Shown here piece after piece: positions 33,243 to 47,731 of a DNA stretch of 64,000 nt. The notes beneath the pieces are model-generated. The model had not been told where the DNA came from and did not search any database. It saw nothing but the letters and a program-made list of their open reading frames with translations. Source of the stretch: Archilochus colubris (lineage: Eukaryota > Chordata > Aves > Apodiformes > Trochilidae); assembly GCA_023079485.1 (NCBI GenBank), contig CM041085.1, forward strand, positions 33,403,121-33,467,120, in the 5' to 3' direction. The position numbers and the translations under genes were made by a program. Position 1 is the first letter of the stretch, and each line of letters begins with the position of its first letter.

Positions 33243-36200
33243 GTCATCATTGTATTGCAAATAAAATGCAAATCAAAATTCAGCATTTTGCCCCATCAAA
33301 CAAACAGTCATAGTGCATGCTTGCCACAGTTCTGTTTACCTCAAAACAATAGATTCATGGATGGTATGTGCATGTACTATATACTCAGTACAGCTGCTCA
33401 CGAGCCAAACAAGCCATTCTTCTCACCACACACTAAAGCATGGGAGCACAGCATGATGTACACGGAATACATGCATACCCATTTTGGAGAGGTAGATGCC
33501 TTGAGATGACTTCTGAACTATTATGAATAAAACACAAATAAGACATACTGCTGAGCAATTTTGTAAACCTACTCACTTTGAAGTCTCTAGAATAATTTAA
33601 TTCCTTGCCAGGTGTCACGAGATCTCTGAGATTTTACAATTTAAAGGTGATTATAATTAGGAACATGCTCTCTCCTACAGTTTATTAAAGTTACAGAGAT
33701 TATTAAACTTCTGATTGAACAGATTAGCCAACATTTCTACAGATCTCCATTTTGCTTCCTCTATTGACAGAACAAGAGCTTTATACTTTCTGTGCTCATT
33801 TTGTTAAAAGTCAGAAATAGATTTTTTTTCAGTCACACCAGCTAATTGTACAAAACAAGTAGCAACATGCTTTTGATTATCAGAGAGAAAAAATCCAGTT
33901 CTAAATATATTTCACACATGCTCAGTGCTGCACGTGCAGTACAGGGCATACAGCCACTGTGAGCTTTACTCAGGGACTCTGGAAAAGGTGGAAAATTCTT
34001 GTTTCAGAGCACTGCTTCAGAGCTGGGTCTTTCTGAGTCAACAGGCTTTACCAGCTGTCATCCTTCAGATATTGCAGTTTGCTGTTGCTTCTGCCTTCCT
34101 TTTAGCTGCATTCTGTCTTTCCCACTCTGTGTATCTCTGTATATCTCAGTTATAACCCCAGAGTGAGTTCAGAGCATTTTGCTCTCCAAACCCTGGGCAT
34201 CTGCAGGCCTTGTTATGAAATCCTCTTATTTGAAATGCAGAAAGAAGTTTGATGCCTCAGACAGTCCAAAATGCTTCCTAATATGTTAAAAATACAGTAA
34301 TCTCTTTCCTTACTGTGGCTGCAGTTGTGCTCCTTAGCCAAAATCAAACTCAGGTATACATGTAATAGAGTATGTAACCCCCATAAGCCTTGACAGGTTT
34401 GCATTCTTTGGGATGCTGTTGTTAAAATGCTGCCAAGCTCAATCAAAGCCTTCTGGTCAAGGTGGAACCCTATACAGTGATATACACTATAAACACTACA
34501 GCAATTAGCTCTAAATCTCAAGGTTCATGCTTCAGTAGAATTTTGATCTGGATTTATAGTGACATTTGGATATATAGTTTTATGGGAAATGTAATGCATG
34601 TGTTGATTATACTTCAGTGAGTTATTTTGCAGTTATCAAATCACTGTCAACTGCATAAATAATAATAAATTCTTTTCAAGCATTCAATTTGAAGTATATT
34701 TGTAGGCTTGCTTTTTCTTATTAGTAGTGTGTGCTAATACTGCAGAGCCATGATTCAGGTTTAGTGCCCAGATCCCTGTACTTCTCTTTTTCCCTCTCTA
34801 GTTTTAATAATGGAAATGCAGCCCCTCTTCTTCCTTCCAGCCTTGCAAGCAACGGTGGAACTTCATATACATTTCCCTGGTTACCAAAAAAGCCTGCCTT
34901 TCTTCACAGCATGAGGATTAATGGGGTTTTGGGGGGCAGTCTTCTCAAGGTAATTCCTGATGAGGGGTTATTTGTATCCTGAGCCCAGGGGCAGGATGGA
35001 TCTGCTATTATTTTGAACAAGGAGTTGGAATACCATCATCAAAGTGCCTGAACTGCTTTCTAATGAATGCCTGGGTCCAGTAACAGGGAGTCTGGCAGAG
35101 AAGGAAGGGTGGCAGTGCAGAGGATTCTTGAAAGAAGTGGATTAATTGCTTTACTTTGTATCCTTTGAAGCAGAAAAGTGCTTCTAGCTAGTTGTAGGGC
35201 AGGTAACAGGCCTGTTGAAATCTGCAGTGAGGAATATAAAAGATCTGAAAGAAGAGTCACCCTTGCCAATATTTTTTTTCTGCTAAGTATAAATGAATCA
35301 TCCCACGAGGCAAACAGCTGTGTCAGGATTGTAGGAAAGTGGGAATTGCTATCTGTAATGTTTTAAATCTGAACAGCTATGAAACTAGAAACATTCACCT
35401 TCTGCTCTGGAATTACTCTCTCTGCTCATCCAGACTCCCCAAACAGACACAAATTGAATGAATCTGTCTAGCATCCAAGATAACTGAAGCAGAGGACATC
35501 GTGTTACATATCATTTGAAGCCACAGCCAGAGATCCTCCACACTAGACATTGTCTGAGCTGTAAGAAAAGCTTTCACGATCCCCACAGAAAAGAACAGCC
35601 TCAGATTTTATACAATCTAGTAGGAAACAACTCACCGTCATGTTAAGGAAGAAAGCAGGCTGGAGGAACTTCAAGAGATGTGATGATACATGACTGTTAG
35701 CCTGGAATCATCCCCCAGTTTTTAAGAATTTATATACAATTCCTGGAATTAATACAGGAAAAGAGAAACCTTGTGCCATGTGCCCTGTCACGCACTGTCA
35801 TACCACCCTAGATTATTTTCTGCTCCAGCATTCAGACTGACAGTCCTCTGCACTCCCAAAGGGCAGCTCAGCAACTCCACAGATTTTCTAGCCTGCTTTT
35901 CAGCTCCTCAACCCTCTAGCAGTCTGCAAGGTGGCTGGGGAGGTAAGCACACTTTGTATGTAGAATCAGATCAGTGAAGGTCTCAACTAAACATTGATCC
36001 CAGATCCTCTCATGTCTCTAAATCTAGCATCAACCTAGTCAGAAGCATGTTCATATTCTGGTGTTTGCATCCTTGAAAGGTCAGGTTTTGTGCATGGTTG
36101 CCACAGCTGGATCAAAAGATGTCTATGTACAAAGAAGCAAGGCCACATCCCCTTTCTGCAGGAGAAGGAGCTGAATTTTCAATATTTTTTGTATGAGTCA

Positions 36201-36837
36201 GGATCTGATAGGAGATTTCTACAATGTATTTCACTAAGCCAATAGATGAAGCTGGGAAGACAGACAAGTTTTCAGTACAAAACACATGTCCTAAATTCCA
36301 AGCTAAGTGATAGCTGGAAAAGATTGCTCTGAATTTTAACTTGATTATACTAATCAGTGAAAGAGCTGAAGTGTTTTGAGAGAAAGAAATCATTAAGAGC
36401 CGTGAAAAAAAGAGCATTGCAAGTAGGAGGCAGGTTACAGGTTACACTCTGCCTTGCCCAGCAGAGTGAGACATACAGATAATTACCATCCATGGAGACT
36501 GAAGGTCAGGAAGGATCTCATAGCACACACTGTCTATCACGGTGTGAGCATCTGCTGAAGAGGAAAGAAGAGTCACAGTCACCAAGGAGAACATAGTTCC
36601 AGTAGGATGCCCAGGAAGACCCATCACTGAGCTGCATGGTGGAGACAGAGCTTTATCAGCATGTGAGGTTGCCCTGGGCCAGCAGGAGCCAACCATGTGC
36701 CCAGGGGAGCATTCAGCCTTCCTGGCTGCTCTTTCCTGCTCCTCTATCCACCCCTCTGCCCCAGCACAACCCTTGGTGCAAGCAGGGAATGACAGGGACA
36801 ATTAATCTGGGCCACAGCTCAGCCAATAAGTCAATAA

Positions 36838-36873
36838 ATTGATAAATAAATAAATAAAAAAATTAAAAAATAA
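36838..36873. repeat. (ATAA)n-like low-complexity patch
   Basis: ATTGATAAATAAATAAATAA followed by A-rich text. Intronic simple sequence. Confidence 0.85.
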
Positions 36874-39800
36874 ATTCTGTCCCTTTTCTGCTCCAGCTCA
36901 CAGCATGTCTGTCCAGGCTGCTGTTACTGCATGAGCAAAGGAACAGTTCAGGGGAAAGAAAAGCTTTGGGTGTAATTTCTGGCTTAGGGCAGCTTAAAGC
37001 ATTTGTGGATTTACAGGCTATAATAGACCGAAGTAGCCACAGGCAAATCACTTGGGTGTCTGGGATGGTGGTAGGAGAGTTTTTTGAGATAATTTGTATA
37101 GCCCTAAGGATTAAAGAACGTGTATAGCCTTATGTTTCAGAGAAAATGAAAAAGGCTGAAGAAGTGCTCACTGTCTGGGATGCACAGAGATGCCTGGGCC
37201 CCTACTTTGTACCCCACAGGAGCCTGTACTACCCAAACACTTGAGTTCCCATGACATCCCTGTGGGCCCACACTTGAGCTCCTCAGGACCCTTGCAGAGC
37301 TGCCTGGTTTCCTCTGCCCACTCATTGCATTAGCCTGTATCTGGGGACAGCCCATGGCAGCTGGTGGGTTATTGCCCATGGCTTGTCAGGGCTAACACTG
37401 CCCATGCACTTAATCTCTTCCCTGGGCACATTCTGTAGGTGTCTGTGCTGCTGTGGATATCCTTTCAGGCCCCTTGTCAGTCCATGTCAGTCTGCCCAAG
37501 GTAGATAGGCCTTCCATGGGGCCATACACAGTCTTTTTTGGTTTATTGGTTGGTTTCTGAGTATTTTGCTGTAGGTTTTCTGGTTAGTTGACTTGTTTGG
37601 AAGCCTTTTTGATTTAAGAGAATAAGTAGTCTGGAGTAAGTCCCAATTTTCAGACAATCCTTGATCTGGGGATGCAAGGCTCGCATGCCACCCAAAACAG
37701 GCTGAACTGAGCCATCTGAAGTGATCTCTTTTGTGCCATGAAAAGAAATGGCCAGAAGAGAACACAAAGAAAACATTTTCTTCGGAAGCAGAGGGGAAGG
37801 CTAACAAGAATTTTAAGTAACAAAGCAACAAGAATAAATGTTCCTAAGGATGAGGAATGTGTAATCACACCAGCTGAAGAGAAGGGGGACATACTAACTT
37901 GAAGGTGGCTTGCACATGGGCATTTAAACTCAGCCTGCAATTCTCTGGGGGTACCTAGACTGATCAGACTGAAACTGTGAACACCAGCAAACCATTTACT
38001 AGTGATGAGCTGCTAGAATCAGATCAGGAACACTTGTTTTGCTGGAGTTTAAGATCAGCTTTGACATCTCCAGCTGTGGTTCTGCAACATAGCTGAGCTC
38101 ATTTAATGATTTACTGCTGAAAGGGACAACTCTTAATCCTCTTCCCCAGACCAGGGGCAGCAGGATCACCTTTCTGGTGCTGACATCAATGTTTATCTGA
38201 CCTTGAGACCCAACTCAAAAGCAATCCAGTGACAATAATTAATTTTTCTACCTTTTTTTTTTTGCTTTCTTTCTTGTTTTCTCTGTGGGGTTAATTTTAT
38301 GGGGTGAAAGAAAACCACATCCTGTATACCACAAAAGTAGAACCACAGAGCCAAGAAGGGGAAACAGCTCAAAAGGAGATAACTAACTGAAGCAAAAAGC
38401 TAAAAGTGGTAAATTGTTCATAATGCAGTAATAAGAAACTTAGAGCTTTTAGTTTTCAAGTGGGCTTTAAAGTGACAAATAGTGTGATTACTCCTAGCGT
38501 GCAAAATTTTTTGCTGTTTACGGTGATAATGCCTTTTAACCTATGCTTGTCAGGTGTGGGAGTCTGAATGCCAGAGAACATATATGCTCTGAAGAATTAG
38601 CTGACTTGTTATTTCAAAACTAAATAGTCATTACAAATTGCAGTGTGGAGGCAGTTGCTCTATTGATACAATACACTTTCCTTTTCAACCCACACTTAAA
38701 GTCAAGCGGGAAGTGAATATGGAGATTCTAAACTTCCTCGCTCTTCCCTTTTCAAACTCTTAAATCACCATTTTAAAAAATAAAGAGAAGAAAAGAAGTG
38801 GCTTAATTACAAATATCTGTGGGACAGGCATTTAGCAAAGACCACATCCGGATTTCCAACTGAATAGTGCACAAGAAATTAGCCTCTGCTTTGGTACACA
38901 TCATACACAGCCCCACTCCCTACATGATCTTCTGTGTTCTACGAAAATATTGTGAAGAATGGAAAAATTAGGATGACTTGAAATGTTGCAGGAGGTTCTA
39001 CAGATGTTTGTAAATGAATGTGTCTGGATGTGGGGGGTATTTCAAGCAAAATGGGCTTCTGCAAGTGCCAGACTAGTTTGCTGAGTCCTGTTTCTGCAAT
39101 AAATGATGTTAAAGCACAAAGGTTTGCAGGTGCAGTCTCACAAAGGGAAGCTGGGGGACATGCTGCTGAGGCATATGTCAGCTGAAGCTGCTTGACTTTT
39201 GTTTCCAAAGTTTTTAAAAACTTCTATTGTCAAAAATACTCCCAACTCTGGGATCACAAATAGTGAGGGGAAGCTAAACTGAGCTACTGCTGGAGAAAAA
39301 AAAAATTCAAATCCTTCCTTAGGATAGGAAAAAGGTGTGAAAAACATTCCCAGACTTCAATGATGGTATGTCAGGATTGTCACGTCTTTGTGGCTTGGTG
39401 ACAGCAGGTGTCAAGCTGACAAATTTATTTTGAAACACATTACTGATCCACTAACAGAGCAATGTAAGGGCCTCTTCCCACACCAAACAAAATGTATGTG
39501 CCAGTGTCATCCGCCAAGGGCTCTGATGGTATTTCTGTAATGAAGCACAGAGAACTACTGGTCTGAGACTAACACTGTACAATTGGGATTAAACCCTGCT
39601 CAGGGAATTAAATTTCAAACAGGGTGGAAAACCATGCACACCTACATCCCTGAACAGAGATGGACCATCTTCTTTCTCTGCATGTGTTATTCAGAGAAAT
39701 CTGAATGTCTGATGAAATTCATCATGAATTTCAGAGTCTTGCTAAAAATCAGGTGCTCTATCAGCATGTTTCCAACAGCTGCAGTTTGCCTTGCAGTGCT

Positions 39801-42800
39801 TTGTTTTGGGGGTCATCCCTGAGAAAGGGGGTGTGCTCCCCACAGGTAGGAATAGGCTCAGTGGACAAGCCAGGATGAGAGACACCTTTCACATCAGTGA
39901 AAAAAAGTGACATCCAAGAGTGCTGTCCTCTTATTTGGCTCTTATGTGCTTGTGTGTCCCCCCAAGCATGAATAGGATTAAATAAATTAGCAGTAGTTCT
40001 GCATTTCACATTAGTAAGTTTGCAGTGAATTGCTAGGACGAATAAAGAATATTTTTCAGAATACATCTTAATTTGAAGAAAATCCAACCCCCTGTTTTAA
40101 CTGTATATATAGTGCTTGTGTTGTTTTATAGCCTTATCCTTATATATAAATAATGACAGAGATCCACATGATATCCTTCAGTACCCATATTTTTGTTCAC
40201 CTCTAAAATTAGCTCAAAAATGTATGAGATCACAAGGTGTCTCAGTGATCCCTGCAGAATAAACACTTGCAGAATATCCTCCATGTTATTCTAACAAGTA
40301 TTTGTACATGAATTGTGTATTTGTGAAATGTCACAGCTCTGTTTTTTCTGCTGAGGGGAGGTGAATAGCTGAGGTACAGGGATGAAACATCACACCTTTG
40401 AGAATGGGAGAAGTTAAAACACATTCTTGACTTTAAAAATCTTAAAATACCTTCAAGAGACTTGTGTTTTAGTTCTTTACTCCATTTCCATTTTAAGATG
40501 CTGAATTGAATAAATGAAAGGCTGTTATGTATTTTAAAATCATATTTTACACCAACACCACCCAAAACATGGCTTAGTGGGGTTTTATTTTCTTTGTGCT
40601 TTTGAGAGGTAGAGTCTGACTTCTATATTTAATATAGGAAAATATCAAAATTTTCAGGTGCTTATCTGGGTGCAGACTTCAACATCTATTTATCTGCCTG
40701 ACACTCTTAAAAGGAGATTTCTTCCTCACTTTTCTCACAGGAATGATTCTGACCAAAACAATGTGAGATTTTGGGGCTTAGCAGCTTAACATAATTTGCT
40801 TATACCTACATGTGAATATAATTGCTTGTATTGCTCACTGTTGAGTTGGTGTATTTTTGTAGCATCCTAACAGGCTGGTTATGACTATGTTTCAGAAAAA
40901 AAATGCAATCAATAATATATACAGATATAGAAATACAAGGAAATGTAATAAGTGACCCAGTCAAGCAAGAAATTAAATTACAAGTGGTGTCCTTATTCCT
41001 GTGTTTTACTCCAAGAAAGATCCTAGCTTTCTCCAGGATTTCTGAAGCCTTTGCTTCCCTTCAGCAAGGAAGCAGATATTGTGGTACATAACTGTAAAGC
41101 TCCCCTCTGATGTAGTGGTGTATCTATGCATCATTATGTTTAAGTATTGAGATTCATTATACACAGCTGCCTGGTGCTACAGCAGTGCCTGTAAGTAAAA
41201 AAAACTTTTTGTGATTCATCATCTTTAGAGCAGCACAACAAGGGAAGTAGCTGTAAAGTGAAGATCTCTGGGTGTCCTTTGGGAAGAACCAAGCTGCACT
41301 CAGAGAGACCATTTCTTATATTCACATCCTGTCAAAGTCCCTGGGAGAACTGATTTGTAAAGATCCATCAAAAGAAAGAGGAGAAATTGCCCCAGACTGG
41401 GGCAATTCTTTTCTGAGAAAGGGAGGAAATTACATAAAACCTTACAAAACAGCCCCTGGATCTAAAGGAACTATAAAATGGAGCTCTAGTGACAAAGAAG
41501 CAGAAGTCTGTATGGGAGCCCAGGTGCCCTGTAAACTAAATAAATATGATCTGGGTTTTGTAGGAAGGGGTTTATCCCTGCTGCTCTTACTGTCAGACTG
41601 AACCTCATTGCTTTTCTTGTTTATATTTCTTAAATGTAGCCTTGGTCACTCTCCTTTTGATCACAAAAGGAAAGCCAGAGGATTAAAGCTAAACTGCCAG
41701 ATCTCTTGGCTTTTACTTAATGACAATTATCCCAATAATATTGTGCATCTGACCCTGCTCCTTCTCCTGAGCTTGCCTTTAGAGTAACTTGTGGTTGGTT
41801 ATGCCTGTCCTGGGATTCTGTTTAATTGGGATAATTTTAAAGGAGCACTTGCAAGGTTTAGGCAGCCTTGCCCTTTATTTCTCATTAGGTGCAAAAATTG
41901 AATTTTCTATCTCCAGAGTGGTTACATTGCACATGTGTACCCAGATAAAAATCTAGTATATGATTTGATATACGTATTTGTGACATCACTAGAAAGTAAG
42001 TGTAAAAGTGACAACACGGAGTTATTTGTCATGTATTCTGTGGTTTTTTCAGATGCATGGGACAGAACTACAGTGTATCTATTAAAGCAAATGCAAAGTG
42101 AGGGCTAAAAGGAAACTATTAGATATAGTTACATGGCTCAAATTTAATGAACAAGACAGCAGCAGGGCTAGAAGAGATTGCTCTTGGGTTGTTAAGCTTC
42201 AGCCTCTTATTCGTGTTTCTTTCCTATTTTTTAACATCAGTTGTAAGAGTCTCTTTGGAAACATGTAACTGCCTTCTGGGAGTTTTAAATATTCACTTAA
42301 ATCAACATCCTGACAAGGACTGAACAGCTGGACTGAGTCTGTTGAATTTTTTTAGTTGAAATTCACACCACATACACAAGAGAACTGAGTAAGAGCTGTT
42401 ATCTGTCACACTGCTAAGTGTCCACAAAATCATTAATGGCTTAAGCCCAGCAAAGCCAGCAAATATACCAGCTGCTGAGAGGGAGATGTTTGTCTCTAAA
42501 ACCTTCAACTATGCCTGTGAGGGTACAAGATGCTTTCCCAACAACGCACTGCAACTTCAGAAAAAGGTAAAGGATGATGCTCCATACAGAAGCTAAGCAA
42601 AAGCCAGAGAGGCCATGAGAGGGAGACGTGTTAGGCCAGATCAATATGCCACCCTTCTTCCCTGGGACAGCTGTGGCACCCAGGGGCCATGTCAGGGCTG
42701 CCATGGTTCCATTCACACTGCAATGGAAGCAGATTCCTCATGGATATGTGTTGGGAGGGATGCAAGGGCAAACCAAGTACCCTGTGGTTGTGGAGCACCA

Positions 42801-45800
42801 TGCCCTGATGGGGAGCCAGGAGCCGTGAAGCCACCCTGCACCCCACGGTTCCACTGCTCTACAGAGTTAGCATAGAAAAGAGGTCCCAGCCATCAGCATT
42901 TTACTGCTAGGTTACTGGAGAGATCAGACATATAATGTCAAATAAATCATTTAAATAAACAATATACCCTGTCCTGTATAAATTTTCCCACTGCATTTTT
43001 TTTTCTTTAATTTGAATCTTTGTGTTATTTCGCACTTGTGGTAGCTTACAATGTTTCAGCTCTGTCAAAATTCTCCTCCATAATATGCCCTCCCCCTGGG
43101 GTAAACTTCACTGGGATTGCTGTGCAGGCCCAGCAGCTTTAAAGACCCTCTTGAAAGTGCCTTGGAATTTGGTATTTTATAACGTCTGCAATGGTAAAAA
43201 TAAAATGCTGTCTTATTGTGTATGCAATACTACTACAGGACATGAAAAATTTACCCACTGCATCCATTTTCTAAATTGCAAAGCAAGCTAGCCTACCATT
43301 TCCTATTAGATTCAGCAATTGTCTCTCTACTGGTTTGGCAATGCTGTAAGAAGATAAAACTACACGAGACAGTAATCACTACAACAAGCATTTCAAAATA
43401 ATTCTTACATGCTGCAGGTTAGGTGATACAATTTAGGACCAAAGTTAGTACTTAAATTATAGGCTTCTCAGATTAGGCTCATGTCCTGAAGTGCAGAGCT
43501 GTAACAATATATTCTCTTGTATAGGAGAAGGTACAATGCTGACCAGTTATTATTAATCCTCCTTATGCTTTCCACTAAATCTGATTATTTCATATCTTTT
43601 CATGCATTTCAGACAGACAGAGTGAAATATTCCCTGTGCAGCTGGGCCAGGTTAAGATTGGTTTTGTTTGATTTCAAGGATTTTAGCCTGCAAAGGTCAG
43701 GGCAAACCCCATTGTTTTTACTTACATTAGAAGTGTTTTCATGACTTCTGGTTACACTTCCTTCCCCTCCCTGTTTGCCTCTATAATCCCCTACTTAAAG
43801 ATAGCATATTAGCATAGTAAAGTCAGAGTGAGAAAAGGGAATACTCCTGAGCATAAATTCCTATGATAAGGCATTCAAGTTGGATCAAGTTAGAGGCTGT
43901 AAAAGATCTGCATTTGTGTGACTGCGACTGAACATGTTGAACATTTACTGTTTCTGGAAGCTCCAACTCTTGCCATGCGGCACTATGAATTTCCTTCCTC
44001 CCACCACCACCAAAAAGCAGTGAAACAAAATGTCTTGCCTTCTGGATGTACTTCTGCTAAGATTCCCCTCACTGGAGGTCTGTGGAAAGCTTTGAAAATG
44101 AAGGAGCTGAGGAGCCCAAAAGCCTTTTTGGACAGAGTTGCCAAGCGAAATGAGTCCCAGAGCAACATGGCATATCAGCACAGCTTCCTCAAGATGAAAT
44201 GGCAACTCAGAAAAGCAGTTGAAAAAGAAAGAGGAATTCAAGAATACCTGAGATCATGGCAAGACAAAAAAGCAGATGGTTCCTTAAGCTTTGTTAAGGG
44301 AACAGACATATGTTACTAGAGATAACCAAAAAACCTGATTCCCAGCTGAAAAGTTGTATGTAAGGACCCAGTACACAGGGAGAGAGGATGAAGAGCAGGA
44401 GCAGACTCCTGTAAAGTAAGCAGGAAGAACATACTAAGGGATGTTGGGTTGCCCAACCCTTTATATTAGAGTAACGTAAAGCCATTTTGAGAGTTCCTTG
44501 GCACAGATGGCTTCCTGGACACTGCTTGGAGTGGTTGCCTGTGAGAGCAGCCTAGAGGTAGAGACTGCTAAAACAAGTTAAAAGGTAAACAAAACCTATG
44601 TGCTTGGAAATATTTAAAAGCAGTAATTAATTTCTAAGGGCAGACAGCTGGAGGAGAAATAATTGAATGCAAATATATTAAAATGAGAAGGAGGGAAGCA
44701 GGTGGTTTACACATTAATGGTGAGTCCTGGCCATTCAGTGACTTGCTATTTGGCCTTTCTGTCAACTCAAATTTTGCTGCAGAGTTTATGTTGACAAGTA
44801 AATCCTTCTTAGTCTGATTCAAAATGCATGTGTCCAAACCTGGGGTCTCAAATATAAATTTTAAATCATTTGTACGTGAAGACTGAGGCAGCAACTAATG
44901 CATCACTACCAAACATGGAGATAATTATGCAATGATGCACAACAAACTTATCCCCTGTGGGTCTCCTCTGCATTGCTGTTTTTTCTTGTGCCACTGAAGC
45001 CTGCAAGAAGCATGACAGAAGAGCTTAGCCTAGTTGTGTGGTTCAAGCTCTATGAAAACTATGTGTGGGCTACAGAAAAGCAACAGAAGAGAACTGTAGG
45101 CTGCAGACCTGGCTCCAGCCTTCTGCACACTGAGCAGGGTCCATCTGAAGCAGGGTGTGGAGAACATCAAGACCTCAAGATCAGCAGCTTCAATGTTACT
45201 GGTTATTTTTTCTGACTGTAGTACAGAATGGAGCATTGCTTCCTTCCTCAGGGAAACAACCCTACAGGCAGTGTATAAGAGTGCTGCTCTTCAAGATGAT
45301 TGACATTAGAAGACAAATGTAATATTAGTGGTCAAAAACATAGCTAATGATCACAGCAAGATCCATATCCAAAAGTACAATCTCATAGATGGGGAAAAAA
45401 GAAAAAATTAAAAAGCCTCTCCTAAAAATACTGCTATGTCATCATTCTGTAACAGCCAAGATCTCATAGCCTCATCAAGCAGCAAACTCTTAACAAGGAA
45501 TGTCCCCACAAAGCTTGAATAAAAGCAGCAGATATCACTCTCTCTCAATCTCTCCTTATGGAGCTATTTAATTTTTATAAATATTTAAATATTCATTTGA
45601 CAAGAGGGAGAAACTGACAGTAGTTCAGTACTGAAGACACATGCCAAGGATATCTCAGACCCAGATTCAGGTTCTCTCACAGAATAATACAAAGCATTTC
45701 TCTTGGGTTTTTATCAGGACTTCTTTGTCTCTTCCAAGACACACTACTTCTGGTCAAGAACACAGAGAAGGGAGAAGATTTGCCCTGGAACAGGACATAG

Positions 45801-47695
45801 TCCAGTTATAGGGTGTTCACATGGGAGGTGAAGAAGATGCTTTTAACCTAAGTGAGTGCCTTAACGAGGATGTTGGGGTAAGATTCCCTCAGTTTCTTCA
45901 ATGCCTTCAACCCTCCATGGGAATAAAAGAAATACCCTGTGGCCCAGGGAGGATCCCTTCCATCAAACACAATTCTATGAAACATTTTGAGAGTCCAGAA
46001 TTTTCTGATGGAAAATATTCCACTGGGAAGTTTCCAACCAGCTCTCTTTAAAACAGTGCTGGCTATTATTGCTTATGGTTAAATTCAACCAAGCAAGACA
46101 GAGCTCAAATCCTCATGATTGCACATTGCATTTTAGAGTGCAACAGATGAGTTAAAGCATTGCTCTTAGGTGAAGACCAGTGTTATGAAACAACCTCTTT
46201 CACTGAAGGTCTGTGGGTAATGCAGCTGGGACAGATGTTTTTCAAAAGGATTTTATGACCTCCTTGTCAGCACCAGATGTAGCTGAAGGTTTTGAACTAA
46301 CTAATAGATCATGTACTAACAGATTTCCCAGGTTAATCTTTATGCTCTACTTTGGGAAGTGCGAGCTAGCTTGCTCTAGCCTATTAGCTATACTAGTTAA
46401 GCTAACTGCATCATAGTGCATATAAGTGCTTTATCAAGGTTGTTATAATTTTGACTTGCCCTTGTAACTGTAAACTAGTTTCCACTTTTTAAACTAACCC
46501 AGTTTAACTCTATATCTGCTCACCAATTTAATTTAAAGGGATGCTACCTTTATAAATCGGAATTCGCTACATTAGCAGTGATACAGACAGAAAGAGAGAG
46601 ATGAAAATTGGTTAAGTAGAAAAAGTAAAGCATGCTAGGAAGAGGGTGAAGAGGTAACAAGAAAATGGATGGAAAATTGTTATGAGACAGCTGGAAAAGA
46701 AATTTTTTGAGTGAAGCACTGCTGGCCACTTACAGGTAGAAAAATGTGTCCACAGAAAGGGACAACTACAGAATCAAGAAGCAGAACAATATACTCAGGA
46801 ATCTGAATCACTGAAAGTCTGGCAAATCCCAGATCTTGATAGGAAATCAAAAGAACTATGAAAACTAATGTGGTGGCCATTCTTGTAGGCACTAAGCATG
46901 TTCCAGTAGCTTCGAGTCCTTCTTCAGGGAGGACCTGATTACATGTTTGAGTGATCTAGATGCTTCAAACACTCAGAGCAAATTCTATTTTTTCCTCCAG
47001 TTTCCTCAGTGACTCATTTATTTACCTGTGTCGGCTCAATGTCCTCAAAATCATTTCAATAGACTCCGCTAGGAGATAAAATACTCTCCAAAGCTCTAAA
47101 ATGACTTTTTATTCTGTCTTGTGACTTTATTTCCAAAGCTGCCTGTTTGTATACTACCCTGCTTTCAGTTCTTCATGTTCATGTGCAGAACGGTGTGCTC
47201 TCCTTTTCCAGCAGCAAGCCTCACATGCCTCCACATCTGTGCTGGTTTAGGTGACGAACATAGCAGTAACTACACAAGAGGTTTAGGTCAGAGGTTGAGA
47301 TCTTGCTGGGTAAAAGATTGGAAGTTTGACCTGAGACAAAAAAAGCATATCAACCAGGTGTTGAGCTTTTGGTTTAGAAGAGCACCTTAAAACCCTACAG
47401 GCTTTTTTGCTTCATGTAGCTCACACAGGCTTCATGGTCAAGAAAATCTTACTAAAATTACACAACAAACAAATTACAATAAAACTCAGTTAACACCTGT
47501 TGTGTTTTTAAGATGACAGTGCTGAGAGGAATGCTTCATTTTTGAACAGGATTAAATATATTCTCATATGATGCGCTGTGTTCTAAATATATTGCATCTG
47601 GGTCTTTTAAAGTGTTTTGGTTAAAGCAGAAGACGAGTAAGCACAACAAAGAATTACATACTAAGATTCTCATGATCTAGAATATTCAAGAGTCT

Positions 47696-47731
47696 TTTTT
47701 TGTTTGGTTGGGGTTGTTTGGTTTTTTTTTT
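47696..47731. repeat. T/G-rich low-complexity tract
   Basis: TTTTT, GTTTGG, TTGGGG, TTGTTTGG and a final T run. It is the complement of the A/C-rich tracts seen elsewhere in the window. Confidence 0.8.

Noticed and set aside
42590..42870. GC-rich intronic patch with overlapping open frames as a hidden exon cluster
   Set aside because: Frames are open on both strands with no known GRM1 peptide and no convincing splice sites in the right phase.
47234..47251. TGTGCTGGTTTAGG as the start of an LTR
   Set aside because: Only the first dozen bases resemble avian LTR starts; nothing LTR-like follows.
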